Shown here in pieces: positions 36,145 through 45,657 of a DNA stretch of 64,000 nt. Position 1 is the stretch's first letter, and every line of letters starts with the position of its first letter. A program made the translations under genes and the position numbers. Source of the stretch: QQUJ01 sp050287605 (GTDB lineage: Bacteria; Pseudomonadota; Gammaproteobacteria; QQUJ01); NCBI GenBank assembly GCA_050287605.1, contig JBNKCG010000105.1, forward strand, positions 1 to 64,000. Reading direction: 5' to 3'. The notes below the pieces were generated by a model that worked only from the letters and a program-made list of their open reading frames with translations, was not told the origin of the DNA and did no database searches.

Positions 36145-39100
36145 GGCGAAAATGGAGTCGCTGGGCGGCGGCCTGGCCACCTGGTCGATCCGTCACCCGA
36201 TAGGCATCACCATGATCGCGCTGGCGCTGGTGGTGCTGGGAGCGGTGTCGCTGGCGCGGCTGACGGTGGATCTGCTGCCCAGGATCATCTATCCCAGCAT
36301 CGGCGTGCGCATCGCCGACGCCGGCGTGCCGGCCACCATCATGGAGGATCTGGTCACCCGCCACCTGGAAGAGCAACTGGCCATTACCGAGGATGCCATT
36401 TCGGTGGAGTCGACCACCACCGAGGGGCGCAGCGCCGTGGAGCTCAACTTCCCCTACGGCACCGACATCGACGTGGCGCTGCGCGACGCCAGCTCGCGCC
36501 TGGACCGCGCCAAGCGCTTTCTTCCCGACACCATCGACCCGCCCATCATCTTCAAACGCGATCCGTCGCAAATCCCCGCCATGGAGTACGTCGTGCGCTC
36601 GCCGCTGCGCGATCCGGTGGAACTCTCCACCTGGATCGACGACGTCTTCGCCAAGTGGTTTCTCAACCTCCCCGGGGTCGCCGCCGTCGAGGTGGGGGGT
36701 GGCATCGAACGCGAAATCCAGGTGCTGCCCGACATCAAACGCCTGGCGGCACTGGGATTGGACTACGACGACCTGATCGCGGCCCTGAAACTGGGCAATC
36801 TCGACGAACCGGCGGGGCGGCTCGACATGCAGCGCCAGACCTTCCCGGGGCGCACGCGCGGGCGCTTCACCAGCGTCGCGCAGATCGGCCAGCTGCCGCT
36901 GACGCTGGCCGACGGACGGGTCATCCGCCTGGAGGACGTCGCCTCGGTGGTGGACAGCCACCAAGACCAGCGCCTCTACATCCGTGTCAACGGCGTACAG
37001 GGCATCAAGATCTCGATCCAGAAGCAGCCTACCGCCAACACCGTCGCCGTGGTGGACGTGGTCGAGCAGCGGCTCGCATGGCTGCGCGACCAGCACGTCA
37101 TCCCCGAGGACGTGGAGGTCTACAAGGTGGAGGACGAGTCGGTGTTTGTGCGCAACGCCCTCAACAACGCCTGGGGCGCCGCGCTGGCCGGCGGGATGCT
37201 GGCGATGCTGGTGGTCTACCTCTTCCTCGGCAACCTGCGCCGCACGCTGATCATCGGCTCGGCCATCCCCATTGCGCTGATGGTCACCTTCGCCTGCATG
37301 GCGCTGGGCGACCTGACGCTCAACGTGATGACCCTGGGCGGGCTGGCGGTAGGCGTCGGTATGCTGGTCGACAACACCATCGTGATGCTGGAGAACATCG
37401 TGCGCCACCAGCGCCGCCCCGGATTCGACGCCGATGCCGCCGCCGCGGCGGCTGCCGAGGTCAACAGCCCCATCGTCGCCTCCACCAGCACCAACCTCGC
37501 CGCCATCCTGCCGTTCCTGTTCGTCGGCGGGCTGGTGGGGCTGCTGTTTCGCGAGCTGATCATCACCATCTCCGCCGCCATCTTCGCCTCCATGGTGGTG
37601 GCACTCACCCTGGTCCCCGCCTGGGCGGCGCGCATCACCGATCGCGAAACGGGCCGGGCGCGCGCCATCATCGACGCCGTCATGCGCCGGCTCGAACGGG
37701 GGTACGGGCACATTGTGGCGGGACTACTCAACCACGCCGTACTGCGCTGGGGGATGATCGCGCTGTTTGCCGCCAGTCTGCTGCTCGCCCTGCCGGCGTT
37801 TCGCGCCGACAAGCAGATCTTCCTTCCTAATCTCGACGACGGGCGGGTCTACGTGCGTATCGTGGCCGACTCGGGGATTTCGCTGGAGGAGCTCGACCGC
37901 AGCGTGACGCGCATCGAACAGATGCTGCAGTCGCGTCCCGAGACCGAATCGGTCTTCACCATCAGCGGCGGCAACGTCTTCGGCCGCTCGCAATCCGAAT
38001 CCCCCAACCGCGCCTCCATCAAGGTGCGGCTGGTACCGCGCGGCGAACGCCCGATGAGCACCGAAGCGTGGATCAACACCGTACGGCGCGCCGTCGCCCA
38101 GATGCAGCTGGCCGGCGTCAATGTGCGTATCTTCAACCGCGGCATCCGCGGCGTACGCATCGGACGCGGCGACGACCAGGTCAGCCTGCGCATCCAGGGT
38201 CCCGATCTGCAGGAGCTGCGCCGCCTGGGCGAGCGGGTGGCGGACACGCTGCGCACCATTCCCGGACTGACCAACGTCGAGCACAGCGGCGAAGAGGTCA
38301 CCCAGGAGATCACCATCACGCCGGATCGTGACCGCCTGGCGGTGCTGCACCTCGACCAGGAGAAGCTGGGCCAGACGCTGCGCGTCGCCCTCGACGGCCT
38401 GGAGGTGACCGACTTTCTCGACGGCGACCGCAGCTATACGGTGCGCCTGCGGCTGCCGCCGCAGGCCACCCGCAACCCGCGCGACCTGGAGGCATTGCTG
38501 CTGTTTCCCGGCGCCGCCGATCGTCCCGCCGTGCACCTGGGCGACATCGCGGCGATCGAGGTACGCGCGGCACCGACCGAGATCCGCCGCGACAACCAGC
38601 GCCGCATCACCGAGGTAGGCGCGGGCCTGGAGGAGGGTGTCACCCTGGGTGTCATCCGCCCCGCCATCGATGCGGCACTGGCCAAGATCGACCTCCCCGC
38701 CGGGTATACCCTCTACGATGCCGGTGCCGCCCAGACCCTTGAGGAGGGGCGGCGCACCACCGGTATCCTGCTACCGTTGGCGCTATTTCTGGTATTCGTG
38801 GTAATGGCGGTGCAGTACGAGTCGTTGCGCAACCCGCTGGTGATTCTCACCGGCGTCCCGTTTGCCGCCGTTGGCGTGGCCCTGGGCCTGACCCTCACTC
38901 AGATGCCGCTGTCGATGCCGGTGTGGCTGGGCATGATCATGTTGGCAGGTATCGTGGTGAACAACGCCATCGTACTGGTGGAGTACATCGATCTGGTTCG
39001 CGCACGCGGATACACGTTGCACGACGCCATCGTCGAAGCCGCGCAATTGCGCCTGCGCCCGATACTGATGACCACGCTCACCACCGTCATGGGCATGCTG

Positions 39101-39280
39101 CCCCTGGCGCTGGGAATCGGCGAAGGCGCCGAGATGCTGCAGCCGCTGGCCGTGACCATCGTCTCCGGCCTGAGTTTTTCCCTGCTGGTATCGTTGCTGT
39201 TCATCCCCTTGTGCTATCTGTTGTTCCATCGACGCACGCAGACCGCCGGCGCGATGTCACAACAAATCAGGGATGTTTGA
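36134..39280 (+). CDS. RND family efflux transporter permease
   Basis: Proton-driven inner-membrane exporter, 1048 aa, with twelve membrane helices and two large periplasmic loops. Helix 4 reads GMLVDNTIVMLEN: the first aspartate of the AcrB Asp407-Asp408 pair is kept, the second is Asn, a variant seen in several non-AcrB branches. The second half has AGIVVNNAIVLVEYIDL. The start is GTG 36134, overlapping the adaptor; ATG 36152 is an alternative. No TolC-type gene or regulator is adjacent, so the outer-membrane partner must be elsewhere. Confidence 0.92.
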   Translation: MSTKAKMESLGGGLATWSIRHPIGITMIALALVVLGAVSLARLTVDLLPRIIYPSIGVRIADAGVPATIMEDLVTRHLEEQLAITEDAISVESTTTEGRSAVELNFPYGTDIDVALRDASSRLDRAKRFLPDTIDPPIIFKRDPSQIPAMEYVVRSPLRDPVELSTWIDDVFAKWFLNLPGVAAVEVGGGIEREIQVLPDIKRLAALGLDYDDLIAALKLGNLDEPAGRLDMQRQTFPGRTRGRFTSVAQIGQLPLTLADGRVIRLEDVASVVDSHQDQRLYIRVNGVQGIKISIQKQPTANTVAVVDVVEQRLAWLRDQHVIPEDVEVYKVEDESVFVRNALNNAWGAALAGGMLAMLVVYLFLGNLRRTLIIGSAIPIALMVTFACMALGDLTLNVMTLGGLAVGVGMLVDNTIVMLENIVRHQRRPGFDADAAAAAAAEVNSPIVASTSTNLAAILPFLFVGGLVGLLFRELIITISAAIFASMVVALTLVPAWAARITDRETGRARAIIDAVMRRLERGYGHIVAGLLNHAVLRWGMIALFAASLLLALPAFRADKQIFLPNLDDGRVYVRIVADSGISLEELDRSVTRIEQMLQSRPETESVFTISGGNVFGRSQSESPNRASIKVRLVPRGERPMSTEAWINTVRRAVAQMQLAGVNVRIFNRGIRGVRIGRGDDQVSLRIQGPDLQELRRLGERVADTLRTIPGLTNVEHSGEEVTQEITITPDRDRLAVLHLDQEKLGQTLRVALDGLEVTDFLDGDRSYTVRLRLPPQATRNPRDLEALLLFPGAADRPAVHLGDIAAIEVRAAPTEIRRDNQRRITEVGAGLEEGVTLGVIRPAIDAALAKIDLPAGYTLYDAGAAQTLEEGRRTTGILLPLALFLVFVVMAVQYESLRNPLVILTGVPFAAVGVALGLTLTQMPLSMPVWLGMIMLAGIVVNNAIVLVEYIDLVRARGYTLHDAIVEAAQLRLRPILMTTLTTVMGMLPLALGIGEGAEMLQPLAVTIVSGLSFSLLVSLLFIPLCYLLFHRRTQTAGAMSQQIRDV

Positions 39281-39397
39281 TTTACATAGCAATAAGCTTG
39301 ATTAATAATCTCAACGCATCGGATTTAAATACAACAAACCGTGGCTCAAACGGAAATGGGCAACGCACTGCGACCCCCGACCACAAGGGATTAGGTG

Positions 39398-41179
39398 ATG
39401 AACGTCCCCAAACTAGACATTCCGGAGCGGACATCGGGCAAGGAGAGCCCGCTCCCCACGCAGCTGAACCGCGTCCCCGAGTGGTTGGAGGGCCTTCCGG
39501 TCGCCAACACCGCGGAAACCGCCTCGCGCCTGCGGACGCTGCTGCACCGGCTCAATCGCCACGCCGTAGGGACCACGGAGCGTGAGACCGCCCTGGAACA
39601 CTGCGAACCGGTGGCCGCAGGCATCATCGAGAGACTGTGCGGGCAGCAGCGCGCCACCTTTCCCCTAAGCGCGCGCCCGGCGCAGGCCGCGCAACTGGTG
39701 GCCGAACTGCTCACCGAGCTGGCGACGGCCTACAAGATCCTGGTGGTCGAGCTCGCCCAAGCGCGCCTGCTGCCGGGAAAGAAGAACCGCATCGGCGGGG
39801 TGGCTACCAAGGCGAGCCGCTATCTCTCGGAACTGGTAGTCAACTGCTACGCCAGCTACACCCCCGTTCCCGCGGGGGTGTGGCGCGACATCCATGCGCT
39901 GTTCGCGTTGGCCCGCGATGAGGGTTTTCAGCAACGCGAATCGCTGGCCGACGACACCACCCATCAGTACCTGGCCATCTCGCTACTCGCTCTCTCCAAC
40001 CCCTACCAACTGATGAGCGGCGAGGCGCGCCGCGTCTACCAGTGGCTCAATGCGTGGGCTTCCAGCGCGACCCTCACCCAGCTGGCGGGCCACCGGCCGC
40101 CCGAAGGGGTCTACTACGTCGATCTCGAAAGCGATGCACCGCCGCGCTACGCACTCAACGCCGACAACCCGGAAACGGCCGACGCCTACGCCTTCGGTCT
40201 GGACGGCCTGCTGCGGCGCATCTCCCTGCGCCTCAAGGAGATCATCGGCACGTCGGAACTGTCCGGCTCGCGCACCCTGCGCCAGGAACGCGACCTGCTG
40301 CTACGCCTCGAACGGGCCTGGGCGGTACGCCGCCGGCGCCGCTTCCCGCGCACCCAGCACCTCTCCGAAATCACCCTGGCCGGTTCGCTGAGCGCATGCC
40401 ACTACTACATCAGCGACGAGCTGCCCTTCGACCCGGAAAAGCAGGAGTTGGAGATCCGCCAGAAGAGCGCGGGAGAGCTAGAGCTGGTGCCCGAGGACTT
40501 TCAGCCCTGGCGCGGCGAAAAGGCGGCGGCGCGCGATGCGGCTGCCAGCTCCGCCGGCAATCTCTCGAGCTACACCGCGCGTGATCGCTCCAGCGACATC
40601 TGGCACCAGATCTACGTCACCAAGAACCGTGCGCCCGACGAGACGCCTGTCGATCCCGCGTTTCCCGCCGCGCCGCTGTTCCAGCTCGACGAAAGCGTCG
40701 GCGGCCTGTGCGTGCGCTGCAGCCCCAACTCGCCGTTGAAACTGCAGGTCGGGGAGCTGGTGGTTTACGAACTGGCCGAGCCGCGCGACCCCGGCAACTG
40801 GCGCGTCGGTGCGGTGCGCTGGCTACTGCTGCGCGCTGACGGCGACCTGGAGATCGGCATCAAACGCCTGTCACGCAACGCCCAGGCCGTCGCCACGCGC
40901 GCGCTGAAAGGCGTCGGCAAAGGCGGCGAGTTCTTTCGTGCTCTGCTGATCCCACGCGCCGATCCGCGCACCAAAGCCACCGCACTCATCGTGCCGGCGG
41001 GGGTCTATGACGTGGGCAGCGTATTGGCACTGGCGATGGGTGAAGAGATGCTGCACGCCCAGCTCACCAAGATGCTGGAGACCACCACCAGCTACACGGT
41101 GTTTGCGTTCCGTCTGGTCGATGCGCCGGGCGATCTGCTCCCGCGCGGCACCAACGAACCGGTTCGCAAAGTGCCGTAA
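39398..41179 (+). CDS. Unrecognised protein with a PilZ-like C-terminal motif
   Basis: A 593-residue soluble protein that I cannot assign to a characterised family. The N-terminal 200 residues are helical (LNRVPEWLEGLPVANTAETA onwards) and carry many arginines. A middle segment is rich in R (WAVRRRRRFPRTQH). The C-terminal part has LDESVGGLCVR, fitting the DxSxxG half of the PilZ cyclic-di-GMP motif, followed by beta-rich sequence ending GDLEIGIKRLSRN. The companion RxxxR is not clearly present, so cyclic-di-GMP binding is uncertain. AGGGATTAGG precedes ATG 39398. It is convergent with phoU. Confidence 0.7.
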   Translation: MNVPKLDIPERTSGKESPLPTQLNRVPEWLEGLPVANTAETASRLRTLLHRLNRHAVGTTERETALEHCEPVAAGIIERLCGQQRATFPLSARPAQAAQLVAELLTELATAYKILVVELAQARLLPGKKNRIGGVATKASRYLSELVVNCYASYTPVPAGVWRDIHALFALARDEGFQQRESLADDTTHQYLAISLLALSNPYQLMSGEARRVYQWLNAWASSATLTQLAGHRPPEGVYYVDLESDAPPRYALNADNPETADAYAFGLDGLLRRISLRLKEIIGTSELSGSRTLRQERDLLLRLERAWAVRRRRRFPRTQHLSEITLAGSLSACHYYISDELPFDPEKQELEIRQKSAGELELVPEDFQPWRGEKAAARDAAASSAGNLSSYTARDRSSDIWHQIYVTKNRAPDETPVDPAFPAAPLFQLDESVGGLCVRCSPNSPLKLQVGELVVYELAEPRDPGNWRVGAVRWLLLRADGDLEIGIKRLSRNAQAVATRALKGVGKGGEFFRALLIPRADPRTKATALIVPAGVYDVGSVLALAMGEEMLHAQLTKMLETTTSYTVFAFRLVDAPGDLLPRGTNEPVRKVP

Positions 41180-41201
41180 GCGACGGTCGCGGTACAACCT
41201 G

Positions 41202-41933
41202 CTACGGTTCGCGGGCGCCCACCAGCGCCTCCACCTGATCGATGGAGGTGTGGCGGATGTCCTTCCCCTCCACCAGGTAGATCAAGTACTCGCAGAGGTT
41301 GCGGGTGTGGTCGCCGATGCGTTCCAGCGCGCGCGCCGACCACATCACATCCAGACAGTGCCCGATGGTGCGCGGGTCTTCCATCATGAAGGTGATGGAC
41401 TGGCGGATGATCGCCTCGTACTCGCGATCGATCTGCCGATCGCTCTTCACCACCACCAGCGCCGCACCGACGTCGACGCGCGCAAAGGCGTCCAATGCCG
41501 CGCGCAGATTGCTGCGTACCAGGTCACCCATGCCCAGCAGCGGCATATAGGGACGCCCCTGCGCACCTGATCCGCCCTCCTGGGCGACGTGCACGGCCAT
41601 GCGCGCGATGCGTTCGGCCTCGTCGCCAATGCGCTCTAGGTCGGTGATGGTCTTGATCACGGCGATCACCAGGCGCAGGTCGCTGGCGGCGGGATGGCGA
41701 CGCACCAGGATTTCGCCACACTCCTCGTCCAGCTCCACCTCCATGCGGTTGACGTCGACGTCGCCGGCGATGACCTGTTCAGCCAGTTGGGAGTCGCGCT
41801 CGGCCAAGGCGGTCAGCGCCTTGCTGATCTGCTCCTCTACCAGACCGCCCATGGCGAGCACGCGGTTGCGGATGTCTTCGAGCTCGTTGTTGTAGCGGCG
41901 GGAGATATGTTGGGAAAAGCCGAGATCGTTCAT
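41202..41933 (-). CDS. phoU: Phosphate signalling regulator PhoU
   Basis: Two-repeat helical protein that links phosphate transporter state to the PhoR kinase and keeps the Pho regulon off when phosphate is plentiful. It is 243 aa. Each repeat carries the metal-binding acidic motif, ERIGDEAERIA in the first and ERIGDHTRNLCEYL in the second. Unusually, pstSCAB is not beside it; here it borders the C-P lyase operon, with phoBR at the far end of the same 15-kb region. Confidence 0.95.
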   Translation of the reverse strand: MNDLGFSQHISRRYNNELEDIRNRVLAMGGLVEEQISKALTALAERDSQLAEQVIAGDVDVNRMEVELDEECGEILVRRHPAASDLRLVIAVIKTITDLERIGDEAERIARMAVHVAQEGGSGAQGRPYMPLLGMGDLVRSNLRAALDAFARVDVGAALVVVKSDRQIDREYEAIIRQSITFMMEDPRTIGHCLDVMWSARALERIGDHTRNLCEYLIYLVEGKDIRHTSIDQVEALVGAREP

Positions 41934-42075
41934 GGAGCAGATTCCTCGTGGTGGCGCACGGACTGCACCGGCGGTGTTTTACCGGCCTTGCCCGCAGCGC
42001 ACGCGTTCAATCGCGCAGCTTAGCGTCGCTATTGTTGCAATTTGATGACGCTTCGGGCAACGCCGGTGCTCCGGC

Positions 42076-42345
42076 TTAGGCGGCCGCCTGATCCGGGGTA
42101 TCGAGGAGTGCACGCCAGGACTGGAAGAAGAACGGCAGTGGCACCTTGCCCACGGTACGGCACATGAAACCGCCGAGAATCAGCACCTCGTCGTCCGGCT
42201 CCACCGCCACCGGACAGCGGCGGGTGCTCTGACCGTTGACGAAGATCTCGGCATCGTCAACGTACTCGCCGTTGGCCCAGATGTAGGGATCGCTGCAAAA
42301 CCGGTTAAATACTGCACCGCGGGTGATCACGTGACCTGCCAACAT
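42076..42345 (-). CDS. Small protein of unknown function after phnN
   Basis: An 89-residue protein on the phn strand, 47 bp after phnN. The start ATG 42345 is fixed by a perfect AAGGAGG five bases upstream, which shows it is a real gene. IFVNGQSTRRCPVAVEPDDEVLILGG faintly recalls an S4-type RNA-binding hairpin loop but is too short to be sure. I do not recognise the family. It is placed where many C-P lyase operons carry phnP, which it does not resemble. Confidence 0.72.
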   Translation of the reverse strand: MLAGHVITRGAVFNRFCSDPYIWANGEYVDDAEIFVNGQSTRRCPVAVEPDDEVLILGGFMCRTVGKVPLPFFFQSWRALLDTPDQAAA

Positions 42346-42392
42346 CTGAACCTCCTTCTTCATCATGCTCATTTTCGTCCTGTACCACGCTA

Positions 42393-43010
42393 TCAGCGCC
42401 GCTTTGCACCTTTGTGACATCCCACGATCCGCTGCACCAGCGCCTCTCCCGCCTCCGCCACCGGGCCGTCGTTGCTCACCACGTCCACATAATCGGGCAC
42501 CTGATCCACCACTTGCAGATGACGCGCCAGGCGTGCCTCGATCTCGCCGGCCGATTCGCGCCCCCGCGCCTGCAGGCGTCGGCGCAGGCGCGTCGGGGAG
42601 ACCTGCACCAGTACCGGCAACAGATCGGGATAGCGTTCCCAGGCTTGGGACAGGAAAACGCGCGATCCGTTCACCACCACCCGCAGACCGCGGCTAAGCC
42701 AGAGGTCAATTTCGATACCGACGCCGTAGCGCAAACCGTGGCTCTCCCACGCCATGGCAAACAGGCCGGCGCGCTGGCGGGCGCGAAACTCGGCGTCGCC
42801 CAAAGTAATGTGGTTTTCGCTATCGGGATCAGGCCGGCGGGTGATGTAGCGGTGGGCAAAGATCACGTTGTCGCGGTCGGATAATTGGCCGCGAGCATAG
42901 TTCAGCAGCGTATCCTTGCCGCAACCCGACGCCCCCATGACGTAGATCAAGCACCCCGGCGGGCATGCGGATGCGGACAACGGGGCGAGGCTGGTGGGGT
43001 GTTGGTTCAC
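42393..43010 (-). CDS. phnN: Ribose 1,5-bisphosphate phosphokinase
   Basis: Phosphorylates ribose 1,5-bisphosphate to PRPP, recycling the ribose left by C-P bond cleavage. It is 205 aa, a guanylate-kinase-like P-loop protein with Walker A GASGCGKDTLL at about residues 26-36. It starts 18 bp after the phnM stop, the last recognisable phn gene of the operon. PhnP, the cyclic phosphodiesterase that normally acts before it, is not in the locus. Confidence 0.92.
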   Translation of the reverse strand: MNQHPTSLAPLSASACPPGCLIYVMGASGCGKDTLLNYARGQLSDRDNVIFAHRYITRRPDPDSENHITLGDAEFRARQRAGLFAMAWESHGLRYGVGIEIDLWLSRGLRVVVNGSRVFLSQAWERYPDLLPVLVQVSPTRLRRRLQARGRESAGEIEARLARHLQVVDQVPDYVDVVSNDGPVAEAGEALVQRIVGCHKGAKRR

Positions 43011-43028
43011 CGGGTTTGCGTCCCGGAT

Positions 43029-44174
43029 TCAGCTCACGCGCATTCCGCCGCGCCACACCTCGCGCACCAGCGGCACGCCCCGGACCAGCCTGACGCGCAC
43101 CAGATCCGCCCGCAGCCCGGGCGCGAGGCGCCCGCGATCGTCAAATCCGGCGGCGGCGGCGGGATTGGCGCTCACCGTGGCAATCGCCTCGGGCAGGGTG
43201 AAGCCCTCCACTTGGGTGCCCAGCACGAACGCCGCGTGCAGGGAACTGGCGGGAAAGTAGTCGGAGGAGAGCGTATCGAGCAACCTGTCCGCCGCCAGTT
43301 CGCGCGCCGAAACGTTGCCCGAGTGGGAGTAGCCGCGCACCAGATTGGGCCCGCCCATCATCACGTGCAAGCCGGCGTCGCGCGCTGCCCGCGCCGCTTC
43401 GACCGTGGTGGGAAACTCGGCGATCACCATGCCGAACTCCCGCGCTTCGCGGATATGGTCGACGGTGGCATCGTCATGGCTGGCAATGGGCAGACGGCGT
43501 TCGTGGCATTGCGCCACCACCGCGCGCCGATGCGTATCGCTGTAGCGGGCGCTGGCCTCCTTCTGGCGCGTAATGAAACGCTTCAGTTCCACATCGTTCA
43601 GGCCGTACTTGCCCTGATAGTACTCGCGGTACTTCTCCAGACTGGCGAACTGTCGCTGCCCCGGGGAGTGGTCCATCACCGAAACCAGTTTCACCAGAGG
43701 GTTATCCAGAAAACGGGCAAACAGCTCCGTCACCCCCGGGTAGCTGACCTCGCAGCGTAGATGCAGGTGGTGCTCGGCGCGGGTGATGCCCACCTGGGAG
43801 GCCTGCGTGACCGCCTTGGCCATCTCGTCCAGGTGATCGACCCTGGCGCTACCCTCCATGACATCGCCGAGAGCGAGCGCATCGAACACGGTGGTGATAC
43901 CCGAGGTCGCGATCTGGGCGTCGTGCGCCATCACGGCGGACAGCGCCGGCCAGCGGACGCCGGGGCGCGGCGTAAAGTGTTTCTCCAGGTTGTCCGTGTG
44001 CAGCTCGACCAACCCGGGAATCAGGTAGTCGCCCTCCAAATCGAGGGCGTTGCGGAGACGGCTGGGTGCCGCATCCAGCTCCGCGATGCGCCCGTCGCGC
44101 ACCAGCAGGCTGCCTTCGATCACCGCGTCGGGGGTAACGATACGCGCGTTGGTCAGCGCCCACTCCGCACTCAT
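43029..44174 (-). CDS. phnM: Alpha-D-ribose 1-methylphosphonate 5-triphosphate diphosphatase
   Basis: Amidohydrolase-fold enzyme that removes pyrophosphate from the triphosphorylated ribosyl phosphonate before C-P cleavage. It is 381 aa with the metal ligands in LVELHTDNLEKH (the HxD-like first motif), later histidines in HHLHLRCEVSY and the catalytic SHDDATVDH. Its ATG overlaps the phnL stop by four bases. Confidence 0.95.
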   Translation of the reverse strand: MSAEWALTNARIVTPDAVIEGSLLVRDGRIAELDAAPSRLRNALDLEGDYLIPGLVELHTDNLEKHFTPRPGVRWPALSAVMAHDAQIATSGITTVFDALALGDVMEGSARVDHLDEMAKAVTQASQVGITRAEHHLHLRCEVSYPGVTELFARFLDNPLVKLVSVMDHSPGQRQFASLEKYREYYQGKYGLNDVELKRFITRQKEASARYSDTHRRAVVAQCHERRLPIASHDDATVDHIREAREFGMVIAEFPTTVEAARAARDAGLHVMMGGPNLVRGYSHSGNVSARELAADRLLDTLSSDYFPASSLHAAFVLGTQVEGFTLPEAIATVSANPAAAAGFDDRGRLAPGLRADLVRVRLVRGVPLVREVWRGGMRVS

Positions 44175-44884
44175 GCCGCACGCTCCGACGCTGGGATCTC
44201 GAACAGGCGATCGCCCACGGCGCTGCGCACCTCGGCATCGTGGAAGATGCCGACCACCGTCACCCCCCGCGCCAGCGCCTCGCGGATCAACGCCACCACC
44301 TCGTCGCGGTTGCGTGCGTCCAGCGACGCGGTGGGTTCGTCCAGCAGCAACACGGGGAACTCGGCCACCAGACCGCGGGCGATGTTGACCCGTTGCTGCT
44401 CGCCGCCGGAGAAGGTCGCCGGTGCCAGTGGCCACAGATGCGCCGGGATGTGCAACCGCTCCAACAGCTCGCCCGCGCGGCGGCGCGCCTCCTCCGCAGC
44501 CACTCCACGCTGGCGCAGCGGTTCGGCCACCACGTCGATGGCCGGCACCCGCGGCACGGCGCGCAGAAACTGGCTGACGTAGCCGACGGTGCGCCGGCGC
44601 AGCTCGATCACGGTGCGCGGTGTTGCTCCGACCAGTTCGAACCAGTCGTTGGCGCCCCGGACGCGCGCGCTGCCACCCTGGATCAGGTAGTTGCCGTAGA
44701 GACAACGCAGCAGCGTGCTCTTGCCCGCACCGGAGGGACCGTGCAGCACCAGGCACTCGCCGTCGGCGGCGCTGAAGTTCACGCCCTGGAGCACCGGCAA
44801 TTCCACGCCGCCCTGCTGATGGAGGCAAAAGGATTTGAACAGCTCTTCCACCACGATACGCATCGCACGCTCATTCCCGCTCAT
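44171..44884 (-). CDS. phnL: C-P lyase accessory ABC-type ATPase PhnL
   Basis: An ABC ATPase without a membrane partner that belongs to the C-P lyase machinery with PhnK. It is 237 aa with Walker A GPSGAGKST, signature FSGGEQQRV and Walker B LLLDEPTAS. I chose ATG 44884, which overlaps the phnK stop (ATGA); an internal ATG at 44863 is also possible. Confidence 0.94.
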   Translation of the reverse strand: MSGNERAMRIVVEELFKSFCLHQQGGVELPVLQGVNFSAADGECLVLHGPSGAGKSTLLRCLYGNYLIQGGSARVRGANDWFELVGATPRTVIELRRRTVGYVSQFLRAVPRVPAIDVVAEPLRQRGVAAEEARRRAGELLERLHIPAHLWPLAPATFSGGEQQRVNIARGLVAEFPVLLLDEPTASLDARNRDEVVALIREALARGVTVVGIFHDAEVRSAVGDRLFEIPASERAA

Positions 44885-45657
44885 GGCTGCAGCACCGAAG
44901 AGACCAACAGCTGGGTGTAGGGGTGTTGCGGATCGTCCAGCACCTGGTCGGTCAGGCCGGTCTCCACCACCCGGCCGCCGCGCATCACCATCAGGCGATG
45001 GGCCAACAGCCGCGCCACCGCCAGGTCGTGGGTGACGATCACGCCCGACAACCCCAGATCCACCACCAGCGAGCGCAACAGATCGAGCAGTCGCGCCTGG
45101 ACCGATACGTCCAGTCCGCCGGTGGGCTCGTCCATGAACACCAGCCGCGGGCGGGTCACCAGATTGCGCGCGATCTGCAGCCGCTGCTGCATGCCGCCGG
45201 AGAAGGTGCGCGGGGCGTCGTCGATGCGCTCTTGAGCCAGCTCCACGCGCTCCAGCCACTCCTGTGCCGCACCGCGCAACTGCCCGTAGTGACGCACTCC
45301 CACCGCCATCAGTCGTTCGCTGACGTTAGCACCCGCGCTCACCCCCATGCGCAGGCCGGTCTGCGGATTCTGGCGCACCAGTCCCCAGTCGGTGCGCGCC
45401 AGCAAACGGCGCTGCGCCTCGGAAGCGTGGTAGAGATCGAGCCAGACACCGTCGCGGGTGCGGTAGTGTACGCCGCCCGCTGTCGGTTCCAGCTCTCCGC
45501 TCAGCACGCTGAGCAATGTCGTTTTGCCGGAACCCGACTCGCCGACGATGCCCAGCATCTCGCCCGGCCACAACTCGAAATCGACGTCGGTGCAGCCGAC
45601 CCGCTCCCCGTAGTGGCGGGCCAGCCCGGTGGCGCGCAACAGCGGTTGTTCGTCCAT
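44881..45657 (-). CDS. phnK: C-P lyase complex ATPase PhnK
   Basis: ABC ATPase that docks on the PhnGHIJ core and couples ATP hydrolysis to its turnover. It is 258 aa: Walker A GESGSGKTTLL, signature FSGGMQQRLQ, Walker B VFMDEPTGGLD, and the H-loop in VTHDLAVAR. It overlaps phnL by four bases and shares one base with the phnJ stop, so translation is coupled on both sides. Confidence 0.95.
   Translation of the reverse strand: MDEQPLLRATGLARHYGERVGCTDVDFELWPGEMLGIVGESGSGKTTLLSVLSGELEPTAGGVHYRTRDGVWLDLYHASEAQRRLLARTDWGLVRQNPQTGLRMGVSAGANVSERLMAVGVRHYGQLRGAAQEWLERVELAQERIDDAPRTFSGGMQQRLQIARNLVTRPRLVFMDEPTGGLDVSVQARLLDLLRSLVVDLGLSGVIVTHDLAVARLLAHRLMVMRGGRVVETGLTDQVLDDPQHPYTQLLVSSVLQP

Noticed and set aside
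36137..37711. 524-codon open frame antisense to the RND permease
   Set aside because: Very high D/H/Q/G content caused by the complement of a GC-rich membrane-protein gene.
42034..42051. Pho box upstream of phoU
   Set aside because: On the minus strand only one unit (GCGTCAT) resembles the repeat; the partner at 11 bp is TTGCAAC, essentially unmatched.
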